Made by a program: the position numbers and the translations under genes. A DNA stretch of 64,000 nt from Piezodorus guildinii (taxonomy: Eukaryota; Arthropoda; Insecta; Hemiptera; Pentatomidae). Positions 9,868 through 20,290 of this stretch are shown piece by piece. The stretch's first letter is position 1; every line of letters starts with the position of its first letter. The stretch is from contig CM041295.1 of the NCBI GenBank assembly GCA_023052935.1, forward strand, positions 168,880,366 through 168,944,365, given 5' to 3'. Under the pieces are notes generated by a model. The model ran no database searches and was not told the origin of the DNA. It was given only the letters and a program-made list of their open reading frames with translations.

Positions 9868-11174
9868 GAGGCGTTGATTTCCAAAAAGTACTAAAGGACA
9901 TTTTTTTCAAAGTTGATATTTTCACATATTTATATTCTAATAGTATAGTTTTATCTAAATCCGTCATAAATTTGTATCTAAAAAACATAAAAATCCTTTA
10001 AAAAAGTATTTAAAAATTGCATTTCATTCCAAAAGGTACTAAATCCACATTTTATTTCATTCCAAAAGGTACTATATCCATGTTTCGTTCCAAAAGGTAC
10101 TATATCCTCTGTAAACAGATATAACCTTTCCTTTCCTTCCAAAAGGTACTATATTTCCTACTATACGACAAAAGTACCTAACCCCGTAATATATCACCAA
10201 TTATTTATTGTTTTCATACTTTTATGCATTTTATTGATTCATTTACCACGTCTTGAATCACCGCTATTATTTTTATCACTGGTTTTAACCTAATAATCAG
10301 TTTTTATACTATTTGAAACAACTTAGTTGCGTCTCTTTGGTTATTTTAGGTTTTCAATTAAATTAAGTTTTTTCATAGTATTTCTTCTTCCAGCAACATA
10401 AATTTGGTTTAAAACTTTTCAGAAACTCACATTTTGATAGAATAATAGCATTTGATGCAGCAAATAGTTGGAATTAGCATCCCACGAACTACATATGTGA
10501 AGAAAATCCGTTCCTGATAACTTAGTAGTCGATTTATGTAAAATAAAAGCTCAAAAGTTATTTATCAGTATCTATAGTTAAATATTGTTTACACATCGTT
10601 AATAATATAGCTAAAGTTGCTAAATTCACACAAATAGTAAATAAAAGTTCAAAACAAACTTCATAATTACATACTTTCTTATTATAGTGCCATAAATAGA
10701 TAAATTGTCCTTTGAATATTCACTTTCTTTATGAATAATAGATAATCAATGTAGTTAACCAACAAAGAATGATATTTCTCAGAGAGAGAATAAGGAAATA
10801 TGCATAACTTAGTAATTAACGACATAAAGACGTTAGTTATCACTAATGTTGTATCAGGAAGGTTATAGTGATTGTTACCAACTTATCTCGCGTTATATTC
10901 TTCCAAAAAGTACTATATCCCTTTTAATTCTTTCCAAAAAGTACTATATCCTTGTTTCGTTCCAAAAAGTACTATATCCATATTAAATTGTTTAAAATCA
11001 TCGGAAAGTGCAAACATTTGGAAAAATGAGTTGGCAACACGCTTAAAAATCAACTTTTGATTTAAAAAAAAAAGAATCACGTAAATTGGTCCAATAATAA
11101 ATAAATGACAGATTTTTGCGTTTCCTATAAAATTTTCTAAAGTGGATATAGTACCTTTAAGAAATCAACGTCTC
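9868..11174. mobile_element. Non-autonomous TIR DNA transposon with subterminal repeats
   Basis: 1,307 bp. Left end GAGGCGTTGATTTCCAAAAA and right end (reverse complement) GAGACGTTGATTTCTTAAAG are terminal inverted repeats that continue into GTACTA. AACT flanks both ends (9864-9867 and 11175-11178), consistent with a 4 bp target-site duplication. Outside both ends the sequence is one continuous Jockey-A fragment, which proves an insertion. Inside, TTCCAAAARGTACTATATCC recurs at 10027, 10060, 10088, 10137, 10901, 10932 and 10960, always near the ends; such subterminal arrays are usual transposase-binding sites in several cut-and-paste families. No transposase is encoded. The superfamily is undetermined. 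Confidence 0.85.
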
Positions 11175-11178
11175 AACT

Positions 11179-11289
11179 AATGGGATATTCAGTTCTTCAC
11201 GGATAGATATTGGTGACAAAATAAGGAGCATTTAGGATCTTCTCTGAGGATTTTGGACTGCAAGGATTGGATGCCGAAGGAATTTGATG
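11179..11289 (-). mobile_element. Jockey-A LINE, right half of split copy
   Basis: AATGGGATATT, GGTGACAAAATAAGGAGCAT, GGATTTTGGACTG and GGATTGGATGC match Jockey-A C-terminal sequence on the minus strand and continue the piece ending at 9867. The copy stops at about 11289, where a plus-strand Jockey tail begins. Confidence 0.75.
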
Positions 11290-11440
11290 GCTGGTATCTT
11301 CTTAATTAAATAAACACTGAGGTACTACCCCTAATCACCCCTAAGTAATTTCTTTACGAGACCTCAAAATGCCTAGTTTTGTTCTTTTACTTATATTGTA
11401 TTATACACAGTTGTAAATATCAACAATATATATATATATG
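11290..11440 (+). mobile_element. Jockey-A LINE 3' UTR
   Basis: Plus-strand UTR (TTAAATAAACACTGAGGTAC, TTTCTTTACGAGACC, ACAGTTGTAAATATCAA) ending in a short TA run. It joins the minus-strand copy head to head. Confidence 0.65.
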
Positions 11441-11544
11441 TATATAAAATCATCTTTAGGTATTTCTTCATTCATGAATCAGTAAGTAAGCTCATTTCAC
11501 TTAAAATGATTGAACCCATAAAAGGAAATAGATTTTTTTGTCTC

Positions 11545-11770
11545 CCTCTGGTTCGTACTCTCCCATATCTGCCTCTTCCCGATAATCCTCCAAGGTTCCT
11601 AAAAAATACGATGGCCTCAGGAACGTAATTTAATTTGTTTCTAACTTAAATAAACATTGAAGTGATATCGCTGGGTAGTTTTTTTACAAGACTTTATCAT
11701 GTCTATAATTCTAGTTTTGATCATTTACTCCTATCATATACGTATTGTAGTCCATGTTTATCCGGTGTAG
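11545..11770 (+). mobile_element. Jockey-A LINE 3' end
   Basis: TTCCCGATAATCCTCCAAGG encodes the PDNPP segment. Then come the terminus and the UTR (AAATAAACATTGAAGTGATA). The extreme 3' tail is diverged. Confidence 0.65.
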
Positions 11771-11779
11771 CACATCAAC

Positions 11780-12130
11780 TTTATATTTATTTTACAAAAG
11801 ATCATGATTGAAGAGGGAATGCCCAGAACGTTAGTAGATCTTGTAGCCATGTGATTGCCTGAAGCATTACATAAAGCTAGAATCGGTCATACCTTTATTT
11901 ATTTTAGTTTCATTTTATGTAATTTGACTTTCCTTTTGTATGTATATATTGTAAATATTGTATAAATGTAATCTTATAGCAATATTATTATTGTCCATAG
12001 GGACAGATTGTAATATATCCGAATAAATAAATATTTTCAATTGTTTTTTCTCAGAATCGGTCATAATTCCTCCGAAAGGTTTGTGGTACGATCGGGTTTG
12101 AAAAAAGGTTACTCCCTTTCACTTTTTTTT
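11780..12130 (+). pseudogene. RTE-like reverse transcriptase fragment, split by an insertion
   Basis: Plus strand: HQLYIYFTKDHD is RT motif A, with Tyr where the first catalytic Asp is expected. Then come EEGMPRTLVDLVAM, a stop, and KARIGH. After the 161 bp insertion the frame continues NSSERFVVRSGLKKGYSLSL, the block that precedes motif C. Both the Asp loss and the stop make it dead. Element class is inferred from block order and resemblance to endonuclease-RT proteins of RTE type. A different RTE-like C-terminus lies at 58690-59425; the two need not be one family. Confidence 0.7.
11892..12052 (+). mobile_element. Short Jockey-B-like 3' tail insertion with 13 bp TSD
   Basis: 161 bp inserted in the RTE fragment and flanked by AGAATCGGTCATA at 11879-11891 and 12053-12065. 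It contains GGACAGATTGTAATAT and AATAAATAAATATTTTC, matching the 3' UTR of the Jockey-B copies at 17818 and 61478. Extreme 5' truncation by target-primed reverse transcription is the simplest reading. Confidence 0.8.
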
Positions 12131-12194
12131 TTAATTTAGCATTAGGGTACGTCATAGAAAAGGTGGCGCTATCTAATCTCTAATTATAATATCT

Positions 12195-12325
12195 CTAACA
12201 ATAATATCTAATTCCTCCCCCATCTAATCCTTACAATCCAAAATCCTTCGCAAAATCCTGAATGCCCCTCATTTTGTTACAAATCAACTCCTTCATAATG
12301 ACCTTAATATTCCATTTGTTGTTGG
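12195..12325 (+). mobile_element. Jockey-A LINE C-terminal fragment
   Basis: ATCTAATCCTTACAATCCAAAATCCTTCG and the following codons encode the SLQSKILRKILNAP..VTNQLLHNDLNI block of Jockey-A ORF2, with frameshifts. No UTR attached. Confidence 0.65.
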
Positions 12326-13258
12326 GTTAAGTGAAGAGAGTTTCCGAAAAAGTTTGTACGCGCTAAACCAACTGGTGGGCGTCCGAGAGTTAGGCCAAAG
12401 CGTTAATAGGAGGATTGTGTTGTGTTATCTCGAGGGTGATCATTGTACGAATGAATTTTCTACCTCAGAAGAAGAAATAGATGTTTTTGTCTAGAAAAGA
12501 TAAACAATTCATTTCATAAAAATGATCACGTGAGCCCTTTTCCTCAAACATCAGTGATTTAAAAGTTATAGATATTTTCAGGTTACTATAACACAGAATA
12601 GGGAAACTCCTCAAGGAACGTGGTATATACTTTTTCATAAGAAGCGGGAGTACAGCTCGGAAGACTGAGAGGAGGCCCGGCCTTACCCCTAGCTTATGTT
12701 GTTGTTGTTGTTGTTGCTAGTGGGGGGGAGGGGAGTCCTTGGTGTGTAGCTGCATTGCGGCCCTTCTAATGGACATTTCTTTATAATGGTCTCTTCCCGT
12801 TCCCAATGCGAGCAAGTGCAGGGAAATATTTCAATTGGCGATGGCTGAAAAGGCCAAGGCATATTTCCGTCTTATCTCGTATCTAGCCAATATGCTCTCC
12901 TTTCCTTCTATTTTTTAGGACTTAGCCTGCTTGAGCAATCTCATTTATCACTCCTTAAACAATGGACAATGCAGCTGTGAATTTTGGTCGTAATCCTCAA
13001 TTATTTTCTATTATCCAAGGTAGTAAAGATGACATTAATTAACAGGATTAAGACGACTGATGATTTTTATTTTACAACAAACAAATATGGATGTAAAAGC
13101 CCAATTTATGTCACTAAACTGTGGGACTCTTAACGCAACTTCCTTGAGCTTGATCTTAGTTTTTTTATGACTCGTATATGATCTATTTTAGGAAACTTTT
13201 TATTAGTGTGTTAATATTTAAACATGCAACATAATTTTGGAAAACATTAATATAGTAT
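12326..13258. other. Unassigned DNA with (GTT)n
   Basis: Contains a (GTT)n run at about 12699-12717 and a small G-rich patch at 12721-12733. No gene or known repeat recognised. Confidence 0.5.
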
Positions 13259-13600
13259 TGTTTTTTTTTATATTATACAAATTTTACAACCATATATTAA
13301 CATAAATACAATAATTATAAGTGTTGAATTATAATAAAGAACATGAAAAGGCATGTGAAGAAACTACCTAGTGGTAGAATTTCGATGTTTATTTAAGTAA
13401 GTAGATCCCGAGGCCATCTTCTTTTCAATCGCCTCGGAGGGTTGTCAGGAACATGTGAGGTTGATAGGTTGTGGACAAGAGGGTTAATATGGATTGGGAG
13501 TTTGGAATTAAAAGTGGTATATCTGGTACGAGAAAGGTCTGCCACAAATAGGATATTAAGGTCGTTATGGATGATAATATAGTATTATTTAAATTGAATT
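13259..13600 (-). mobile_element. Jockey-A LINE 3' end, subfamily with GTGTTGAATTATAATAA tail
   Basis: Minus strand: T tract at 13259 (tail), UTR, terminus near 13430 (GGCCATCTTCTTTTCAATCG), then about 160 bp of C-terminal coding sequence. Closely resembles 16421-16700, so these two form a subfamily. Confidence 0.75.
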
Positions 13601-13696
13601 CTGTAAGTGCCAACTATATGAATATAATTATTTTTTTATACATAAAAAGTTATTGTAAAAATATGATTGTGTTGTTTTGTTTTTTATTCTGTCGTT

Positions 13697-13885
13697 TTTT
13701 TATTCATTGAATGTCGCTTTATGCTCATGTGGCTAATCGGACGTTGCTAAAGTGGGAGTCCTAAATTTTGCCTATCCAGTTTTAATCCGGATAGGGAGTC
13801 ATCCTTAATGAGGGCCTGACATGGCACAGTATCGGGACCACCTTTTGACGTCCACGCCGAAGGACAGCATTTGACGACAAGAAAT
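13697..13885 (-). mobile_element. SINE1, 5'-truncated
   Basis: Minus-oriented copy of the tRNA-derived SINE: tail (TTTATTCATTGAATG), GTCGCTTTATGCTCATGTGG, GCCTATCCAG, CGGGACCACCTTTTGACGTC, then diverges before the tRNA-like head. Confidence 0.75.
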
Positions 13886-14689
13886 TTGACGACAATACCC
13901 TAGTCACAAATTAAGTGAATAATATTTTTGTTATAGAATTCTTCCATAGGACAATTCGTGTATTTCCTTTAACTACTTAAATTTGGAATAATTGAGAATG
14001 ACAATACTTTCCCTTACTATACAATCAATATATATATATATATATATATAACATATATATGTGACGGTAAGATATTATTACCTTGGTCAAATTAGTGATG
14101 TAGAGTCAAAGTATCTTTCAATATTCTTTTCTACCTCATCCCGTCTTTTTCCTTCTTTTTCTTGAAAGTGCATCTCTAGCTACCACTTTGTGTATAACGT
14201 CACATAGATCTACTTGCTTTACAAAATTCATCTCTATTTTTGTATTTTTATACAAGTATAATAATTCGAATAAATTACTATTTAAAAAAATAAATACCTA
14301 AAAGAAGAAAAAGAAGAAGAAAGTGCCTCATGTAAACCAGAAAATTTAGTGTATTACAAGACTTAATACTGACTTTAGGACTGTCAAAACGTCGGAATGA
14401 TTAGAAATAAAATACATAAGTCTAGTACGGCCCGCTGTTACCTTCCGCTTCACCAAAGTAACTTCTAAAAGCAAATCCAAAGAAAGGGGCAAGCCTAATT
14501 TCAAAGCTGTTACTTTATTTTTATTTCCTCATTTAATAAAAGATTTGGGTCCGAAACGTAATTCTTTCTTAAGAAGCGGATGTTGAAGATCAAATGTGTA
14601 ACAATCTTTAAAGTGTTTTCTAGCTTCGCTAGAGACCAGCCTGGGAGTCGCTAAAAAAAGAGGTATGTTGATTCACCTTACAATTTTGG
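13886..14689. other. Unassigned DNA with (TA)n
   Basis: (TA)n at 14029-14051. No gene recognised. Confidence 0.5.
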
Positions 14690-14788
14690 CACGAGAAGAT
14701 AGGTAGCGATGTCGTTTAATAATAGGAGCACGCTCTAAGTCTAATTTCATGATAGGAACCTCTTAGTTCTAGTATATTCCGGTATTTA
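14690..14788 (+). repeat. Short dispersed repeat R, copy 1
   Basis: GCGATGTCG, TTTAATAATAGGAGCACGCT and CTAAGTCTAATTTCATGAT are shared with 17472-17606. It is followed by a 24-base poly-T and then a Helentron-like copy. Nature unknown. Confidence 0.5.
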
Positions 14789-14811
14789 ATTTTTTTTTTT
14801 TTTTTTTTTTT

Positions 14812-15065
14812 CATTCACTCACCTATGCATGAAATATATAGCAAGTGAAAGTACTGCGATCCTGAGAAATTTTCGAATTCTAGTTTTCGACGGAAATACT
14901 CGTTTAGGGTCTCCTGAGTCCGTAAATCCCGCAAAAATGTTAGGGTGTGCATGGTAAGTCTTGCTCAAAAGCAATTAATTCTATAAAACTCAAATTTAAT
15001 ATTTTATAATTGAGGTATGCCTGAGATGTTACAGCACTTTTTTCTTTATCAAGAAGACCAACTTA
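14812..15065 (-). repeat. Helentron-like repeat, 3' part (copy c)
   Basis: Reverse orientation: TTCACTCACC and its near-inverse AGCAAGTGAAAGTACTG form the 3' terminal hairpin. Then come TTTTCGAATTCTAGTTTTCG, GTCTCCTGAGTCC and GCCTGAGATGTTACAGCA. Confidence 0.7.
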
Positions 15066-15099
15066 AATAAATTATTAAGCCATTAAGGAATGGTGTAAA

Positions 15100-15580
15100 A
15101 ACTGACGAATTAAAATAAATCCTAACAAAGCCCATTTAATTACCTTCATCCTACGTCGTAAACCTATGACCTCCTGCCCCACCATATCCTTTAACAATAT
15201 CCTTACTCCTGTTGAACAGACCCAGTACTTAGGACTCCAACTCGACAAACGCCTAACATGGAATCCTCATGCTAGACTAAAACGATAGGAAACTGCTCTA
15301 GATATAGATTACTCGATAAACGCTCAAAAATTTCTATTTACTACAAAAAACTCATTTATATAACCATTATCAGGTCTATTTGGACCTACGGCATTGAGCT
15401 GTAGGGGTCTACTAAGCCATCAAATTCCTCTTGCATCCAATCCTTGCAAATCCTTCGAAAAATCCTTAATGCGCCTTACTTTGATACCAATTTCTTCACA
15501 AGACTACCATATTTTCTTACCATATATCAATTCTATTTACTTGTTTTATTAATTTAATACAGTTGTAAATTTCTTTAAAG
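15100..15580 (+). mobile_element. Jockey-A LINE C-terminal coding fragment with 3' tail
   Basis: Plus strand reads KINPNKAHLITFILRRKPM, then YLGLQLDKRLTWNPHARLKR, IWTYGIELW, TKPSNSSCIQSLQ and ILNAPYFDT, with one stop after LKR and frameshifts. It then jumps by deletion to the UTR (TTCTTCACAAGAC..ACAGTTGTAAATTTC). Confidence 0.8.
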
Positions 15581-15599
15581 AATTTAAAAAAAAAAGAAT

Positions 15600-15725
15600 T
15601 ACGCAGCAGTAGCACTGCAATGTTTATTTAATATAGAAGATCCCGAGGCCATCGATTTTTCAGAAGCCTTGGAGGATTATCAGGAAGAGATGGAGATGAG
15701 AGAGCACGAACTAGTGCGGGACAAG
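15600..15725 (-). mobile_element. Jockey-A LINE 3' end, short
   Basis: Minus strand UTR and PPRLLKN-type terminus (GATCCCGAGGCCATCGATTT). Placed tail to tail with the plus-strand copy ending at 15580. Confidence 0.6.
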
Positions 15726-15934
15726 AGTTTTTAAAACTTTGTTAAATCGTCCTGTAAACTTCACTTTCCAAGACTTAGGCCCTTTTACCCAAACAATAGT
15801 GAAATAAAAAGTCACTTTCACAGCGTCGTGTTTTTGAGAATTTTATTTTTTTAACAGGCCAATTAAAAATAATTTATCCTCAAAGAAGAGTAAATTTAGA
15901 GATATTTAATTTAATTTTTCTAATTTATTGCTTT

Positions 15935-16772
15935 TGCTTACTGTATTGCGATCATAAAAATTTTCGAATTCCAGTTCTAATCAGAAATACACGTTTAAGT
16001 TGAGCAAAAAGGTCTCAGTGTGTATGTGGTCAGCCTAACTCGAAAACTATAAGCTGTATGGAAATGGAATGGAGCATGTATGCCTAAAATGATACATTCT
16101 CACCGAAACCTTCCAATCAAAACAGGCACTTTATACAATGCATTTTGTACAATTGTTTCAAAAACGGTTCAAACTCACTATAACGATATAAAAATTAATG
16201 GGCTGTAATATAATTTAGGTTTCATTCTGTTGGAAACAGTCTGACAGGTCTTAAATGTCGATATTTTAAATGTTTGTCATCAAAAGTACCTTTGATTTAG
16301 TAAATTCGAAATACATTACCATTCGCTTATATATTTTTAGCATTAATTAGAAACGGATACATATGTAAGTTGAACAAATTCGATATCCAACTGTTTAATC
16401 TCTAACTGTATCTAAAATTTTCTTTTATTTATATTTTATTAAATTTTACAATAAGTAAAAGTGTTGAATAATAATAAAAAGCGTGAAAAGGCTTGTAAAG
16501 AAACTACCCAGCGTTAAAACTTCGATGTTTATTTGAATAAGTAGATCCCGAGGCCATTTTCTTTTCAATCGCTTAGGGGGGTTATCAGGAATAAGTGAGT
16601 TTGATGAGTTGCGGACAAGACTGTTTATGTGGGTTGGGAGTTTGGAATTGAAAGTGATATATCTGGGATGAGAAAGGTCTGCGACAAATGGGGTATAAAG
16701 AACTAAAAGTTCTTTAATTGATTTTAATAACGGAGGTAAGTGAAAGTCGTGTGTTGCGAACTCCAGATTTTC
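15935..16772 (-). repeat. Helentron-like repeat, nearly full length with nested Jockey (copy d)
   Basis: Reverse orientation. 3' blocks at 15955-16200 (TTTTCGAATTCCAGTTC, ATAACGATATAAAAATTAAT), the middle block at 16200-16380, then interruption by Jockey-A at 16421-16700. The 5' terminus is at 16701-16772 (TTGATTTTAATAACGGAGGT, AAGTGAAAGTCGTGTGTTGC). Confidence 0.65.
16421..16700 (-). mobile_element. Jockey-A LINE 3' end nested in Helentron-like copy d
   Basis: Minus strand UTR (GTGTTGAATAATAATAA), terminus (GATCCCGAGGCCATTTTC), C-terminal coding to about 16698. Same subfamily as 13259-13600. Flanking DNA on both sides belongs to one repeat copy. Confidence 0.75.
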
Positions 16773-17465
16773 TGTACTTAATATTGAGCATATGAGAATT
16801 TTCTTTCCCTCTAAACTATTTTAAATTTAATTTATAATTTAATATAATTTAAATCTATATTAAAGAAGTCAACAGACATTTAAAAAATCGGGCATTTCAT
16901 GAGCTACTTTTTGTATACCCAATAGAGTAGAATAGTGAGGTATCCACTGATTGTTATGTAAGAAATTTCTCCAGAATAGGCTGGGCAATTCCGAGAGGGC
17001 TGGGGGTAACATTGACTGCGGATTATCGGATACTCCAACTCGCCCAACTGCAGGAAGAAAGGAGGGTTGAGAATTTGCAATGAACCGGAAATAAGATTAT
17101 CTTATATAATTGAGTGTTTGGTCGGAAAGGGGGGGGCAGATAGGGGAGGGAAAGCTTTAAGGACTATTAGAGCCCTGGAATGGGCTATAAAAAACGTATG
17201 CTCCTACTCAAGTAGGTGGTGGGGATAACGGCTTTCACAAATGGCGTTAAATAATGCGGATTTATAAAAAAAAAATATATATATATAAAAAAAGGAAATA
17301 TGGAGGAGGATCTAAAAACCCGGGCGGGAATTAAGAGGGTAGGGCACTAAGGATGAATCAAGAGGCAATTTTGGCTAAGGTCCACGTTCTACTAAATAAT
17401 ACCCCCCCCCCTTTTATCATACTAGAATTGACGACAAAAGCCTTTCCTGCCCCTAAAGTCTGAAA
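16773..17465. other. Unassigned, patches of GC-rich sequence
   Basis: GC-rich patches at 16975-17060 and 17120-17225 and a C run at 17402-17411. No frame or motif I can assign. Confidence 0.4.
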
Positions 17466-17471
17466 TGAAGC

Positions 17472-17606
17472 TTCTATCTTCGCTCGGCTACCTCCGCCGA
17501 TGTCGCCTTTCAGCTCCAGCTTCCGCTAACGCCAGCCTTGTGCTTTAATAATAGGAGCGCACACTAAGTCTAATTTCATGATCAGAAACTCTTAGTACTG
17601 GCATAA
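17472..17606 (+). repeat. Short dispersed repeat R, copy 2
   Basis: CCGATGTCGCCTTTCAGCTC, CTTCCGCTAACGCC and TTTAATAATAGGAGCGCACA are shared in part with 14690 and with 22180-22225. Confidence 0.5.
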
Positions 17607-17715
17607 TAATAATAAAAAATCTTTATTTACCCTGGGACTAGTCCCTTTATAATAACATAACAAGAAAATTAAAATAAAAACTTTAAGGTCTTAGAGTATA
17701 CAAAAACAATACAAA
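17607..17715 (-). mobile_element. CR1/L2-like LINE 3' tail
   Basis: (AAT)n, TTTATTTACCCTGGGACTAG and CTTTAAGGTCTTAGAGTATA match 6055-6190. Confidence 0.5.
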
Positions 17716-17817
17716 GAAACAATAGAAATTACAAAGGATCGATTAAAAAGCAGCCTCAAATAATAATATCGAAAATTAAACATAATTAGAAATATATACA
17801 ATTTTGATTAAAAAAAT

Positions 17818-17862
<45 letters not shown>

Positions 17863-20290
17863 ACAATTCTTTATTGAACAATATTACAATCTGTCCAATT
17901 TAGGACATTTTTAATAGGGATAAAGTACAACATTCATACTGCATTCACACGATATATACAAAACAATAAATTTATATAATAATAATACAATATAAATAAA
18001 TACAAAACAAAGTCAATAAAAATATATACAAAAGTCACTCATACCTATATACAATTCACAAGCATACAGCACGTGAGTGGAGAATCTAGCCAATGCTAGA
18101 ACTCCAATATACATTTTACAAGAGGTCTCGAGGCCACTGCCGTTTCAACCTTCTAGGAGGATGGTAAGGATGTGTGGAGCTGGATAAGGATTGAGCTAGA
18201 GGATTAGGGTGATGGATAAGGTTCTGATGGAATTTAGAGAATTTTAATGGTATAAGGTCTAAAATAAATGGAATATTTAGGTCGCGGTGTAAGGTATGGT
18301 TGGATACATAATAAGGAGCATTAACTATTGTTCGGAGGACTTTTGATTGGAAGGATTGAATGCGTTTGATGTTTGAAAATTTAGCTGTCCCCCACAGTTC
18401 AAGTCCGTAGGTCCAGATAGGTTTCAGTATTGTCTTGTATATTAGCAGTTTGTTCTCGATAGATAATTTAGAATTTCTGTTCAGTAGTCTGTATAATTGT
18501 CCAAATCGTCGATTAAGTTCTTGTCGTTTAAGTCTAGTATGCGGGTTCCAAGTTAGTCTTTTGTCCAGAAGGAAGCCAAGATACCGGACTGTGTCGGAGA
18601 AAGGAAGCGGAACGGAGTTAAAGAGAACTGGAGGGCAGGATTGTCTTCGAAGGGTAAAGGTGGCATGTCTGCATTTGGATTGATTTACTTTGATTCTCCA
18701 GTTGTTACACCAGTCTTCAATTTGAGAAAGGTGTGTTTGGAGGCCTGTAGATGCAATTTCGGGATCTAAGTGAGAGGATAGGATAGCTGTGTCATCAGCG
18801 TACGTTGCTAGGAAGGTATTAGGGCAGAGAGGAATATCAGCCGTGTATATATTGTAGAGGATAGGACCAAGGACACTACCCTGAGGAACACCGGATTCGA
18901 CTGGATAATAATTGGAATATTCTGCACCACAACGAACTCGGAAGGAACGGTTTGATAGATAGGATCGGAGGACTAGGTATAAGGATAGGGGTAAATGGTT
19001 TTTGAGCTTAAAGAGCAATCCCGGGTGCCACACCCGGTCAAATGCTTGCGTTATGTCCAGAAATGCACCCGAGCAGTACTCCTTGTTCTCAAGGGCAGAG
19101 GAAATATGGTCAACGACTCGGAGCCCTTGCTGAACGGTTGAATGTTGGGAACGGAATCCAAATTGATGGGAAGGAATAGTGTGGGATTCTAATAACGGTA
19201 ATATTCGTTTGAGGAGGATTTTTTCAAAGATTTTTGAAAGGATTGGGAGTAGGCTGATAGGTCTATATGATGTCGTAGTGTTAGGAGGTTTACCTGGTTT
19301 TAGGAAGAGAATTATAGTGGAATGTTTCCATAAGAGAGGAAAATGAGTAGTGCGGAGAATGGAGTTGTAAATATATGTAAGAAATATAACGGCTTTAGAT
19401 GGAAGCTGTCTGAGAATCTGAGGAGTGAGGAGATCGTATCTAGGAGATTTACGGAGTGCAAGTTTTCGGAGAAGATATTTGACCTCGGAGGGATTAACTG
19501 CTTTAGGAGGTAATGAAAGCGGGATTGGAGACTGAAGGAACTGTTCCACTGCTGAAGTGTGGTTTGGATTGGATTCTGGATGAGGTGTGAAGACTTGGAA
19601 ACGTATTTGGCAAGTTCCTCGGCTTTGTCTTCTCAGACGCAGCCCAGGAACCATTACTACGACGGAGGGGATGGGAAATATGGTGGGATTTTAGAATTTT
19701 CTTGGTGACATTCCACAGGGAATTGTCACAAGCCGAAAGAGAAGAAAGGAAGGAACTAAAGGATTGGGAACGGAAGGTCGCCAACTCCCTCTTTAATTGT
19801 CTACAATAAAAGTTATAGGAGCGGCGATCTGTGGGGTGACGGGTGCTTTGCCATAAGGATCTGGATCGGCGTTTGGTGCGGATGAGGTCTATGAGGTGTT
19901 GTGGTAAATGATTTTGGTTATGACTTATCTGGGAGTGCTTGGGAGAGGAGGCAGTCCAAACAGCTTGTTGAGTAGCGATGGTGAAGGAGTTTACGGCATC
20001 GTCAAGGTCATCTGGAGTTTTGAGTTTCACTCTGAGGTCAATATCACTGGTCAGGATTTGGCGAAAAAGGTCCCAGTTTACTGGTCCTCTGATAAATGAC
20101 GGTGGGGTGGGTTTAGGAATAGGAATTAGGGATACTTTAAGGAGCAATGGACTATGGTCAGAGGACAGTTCATCAAGGCGAGTCACCGACATGTTTAGGG
20201 AGCCTAATCCGCTGTGAATGAAGAAGTCAAGGATGTCAGGATTACGGTTAGGATCAGTTGGCCAGTAGGTAGGGGAGTCAGGAGGCAGAA
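17818..20290 (-). mobile_element. Jockey-B LINE, 5'-truncated, best preserved LINE in the window
   Basis: About 2.47 kb on the minus strand. A 40-base T run at 17819-17858 is the poly-A tail. The 3' UTR follows with GGACAGATTGTAATATTG, then ORF2 to its stop at 18116. Upstream it reaches the endonuclease C-terminus (SPTYWPTDPNRNPDILDFF), where the copy ends at about 20290 against a CR1/L2-like LINE. Its UTR is nearly identical to 61478-61734. Confidence 0.9.
18116..20280 (-). pseudogene. Jockey-B ORF2: endonuclease end, RT, C-terminus
   Basis: Two overlapping minus-strand frames, 20192-19503 and 19654-18116, joined by one frameshift near 19600. In order: endonuclease tail with SSDHSPLLL, linker, RT blocks TSYRPISLLPILSKIFEKIL, SHQFGFRSQHST, FLDITQAFDRVWHPGLLFKL (motif A), GVPQGSVLGPILYNIY, TYADDTAILSS (catalytic YADD at 18788-18805), VRYLGFLLDKRLTW, WTYGLELWGTAKF and the basic end PPRRLKRQWPRDLL. 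The RT catalytic residues are intact over 512 codons, unlike other copies here. With most of the endonuclease missing it is not autonomous. RT copies element RNA at the nicked chromosomal target. Confidence 0.92.

Noticed and set aside
9682..9894. 70-codon plus-strand frame
   Set aside because: Antisense to a Jockey-A C-terminus and it runs into the TIR element.
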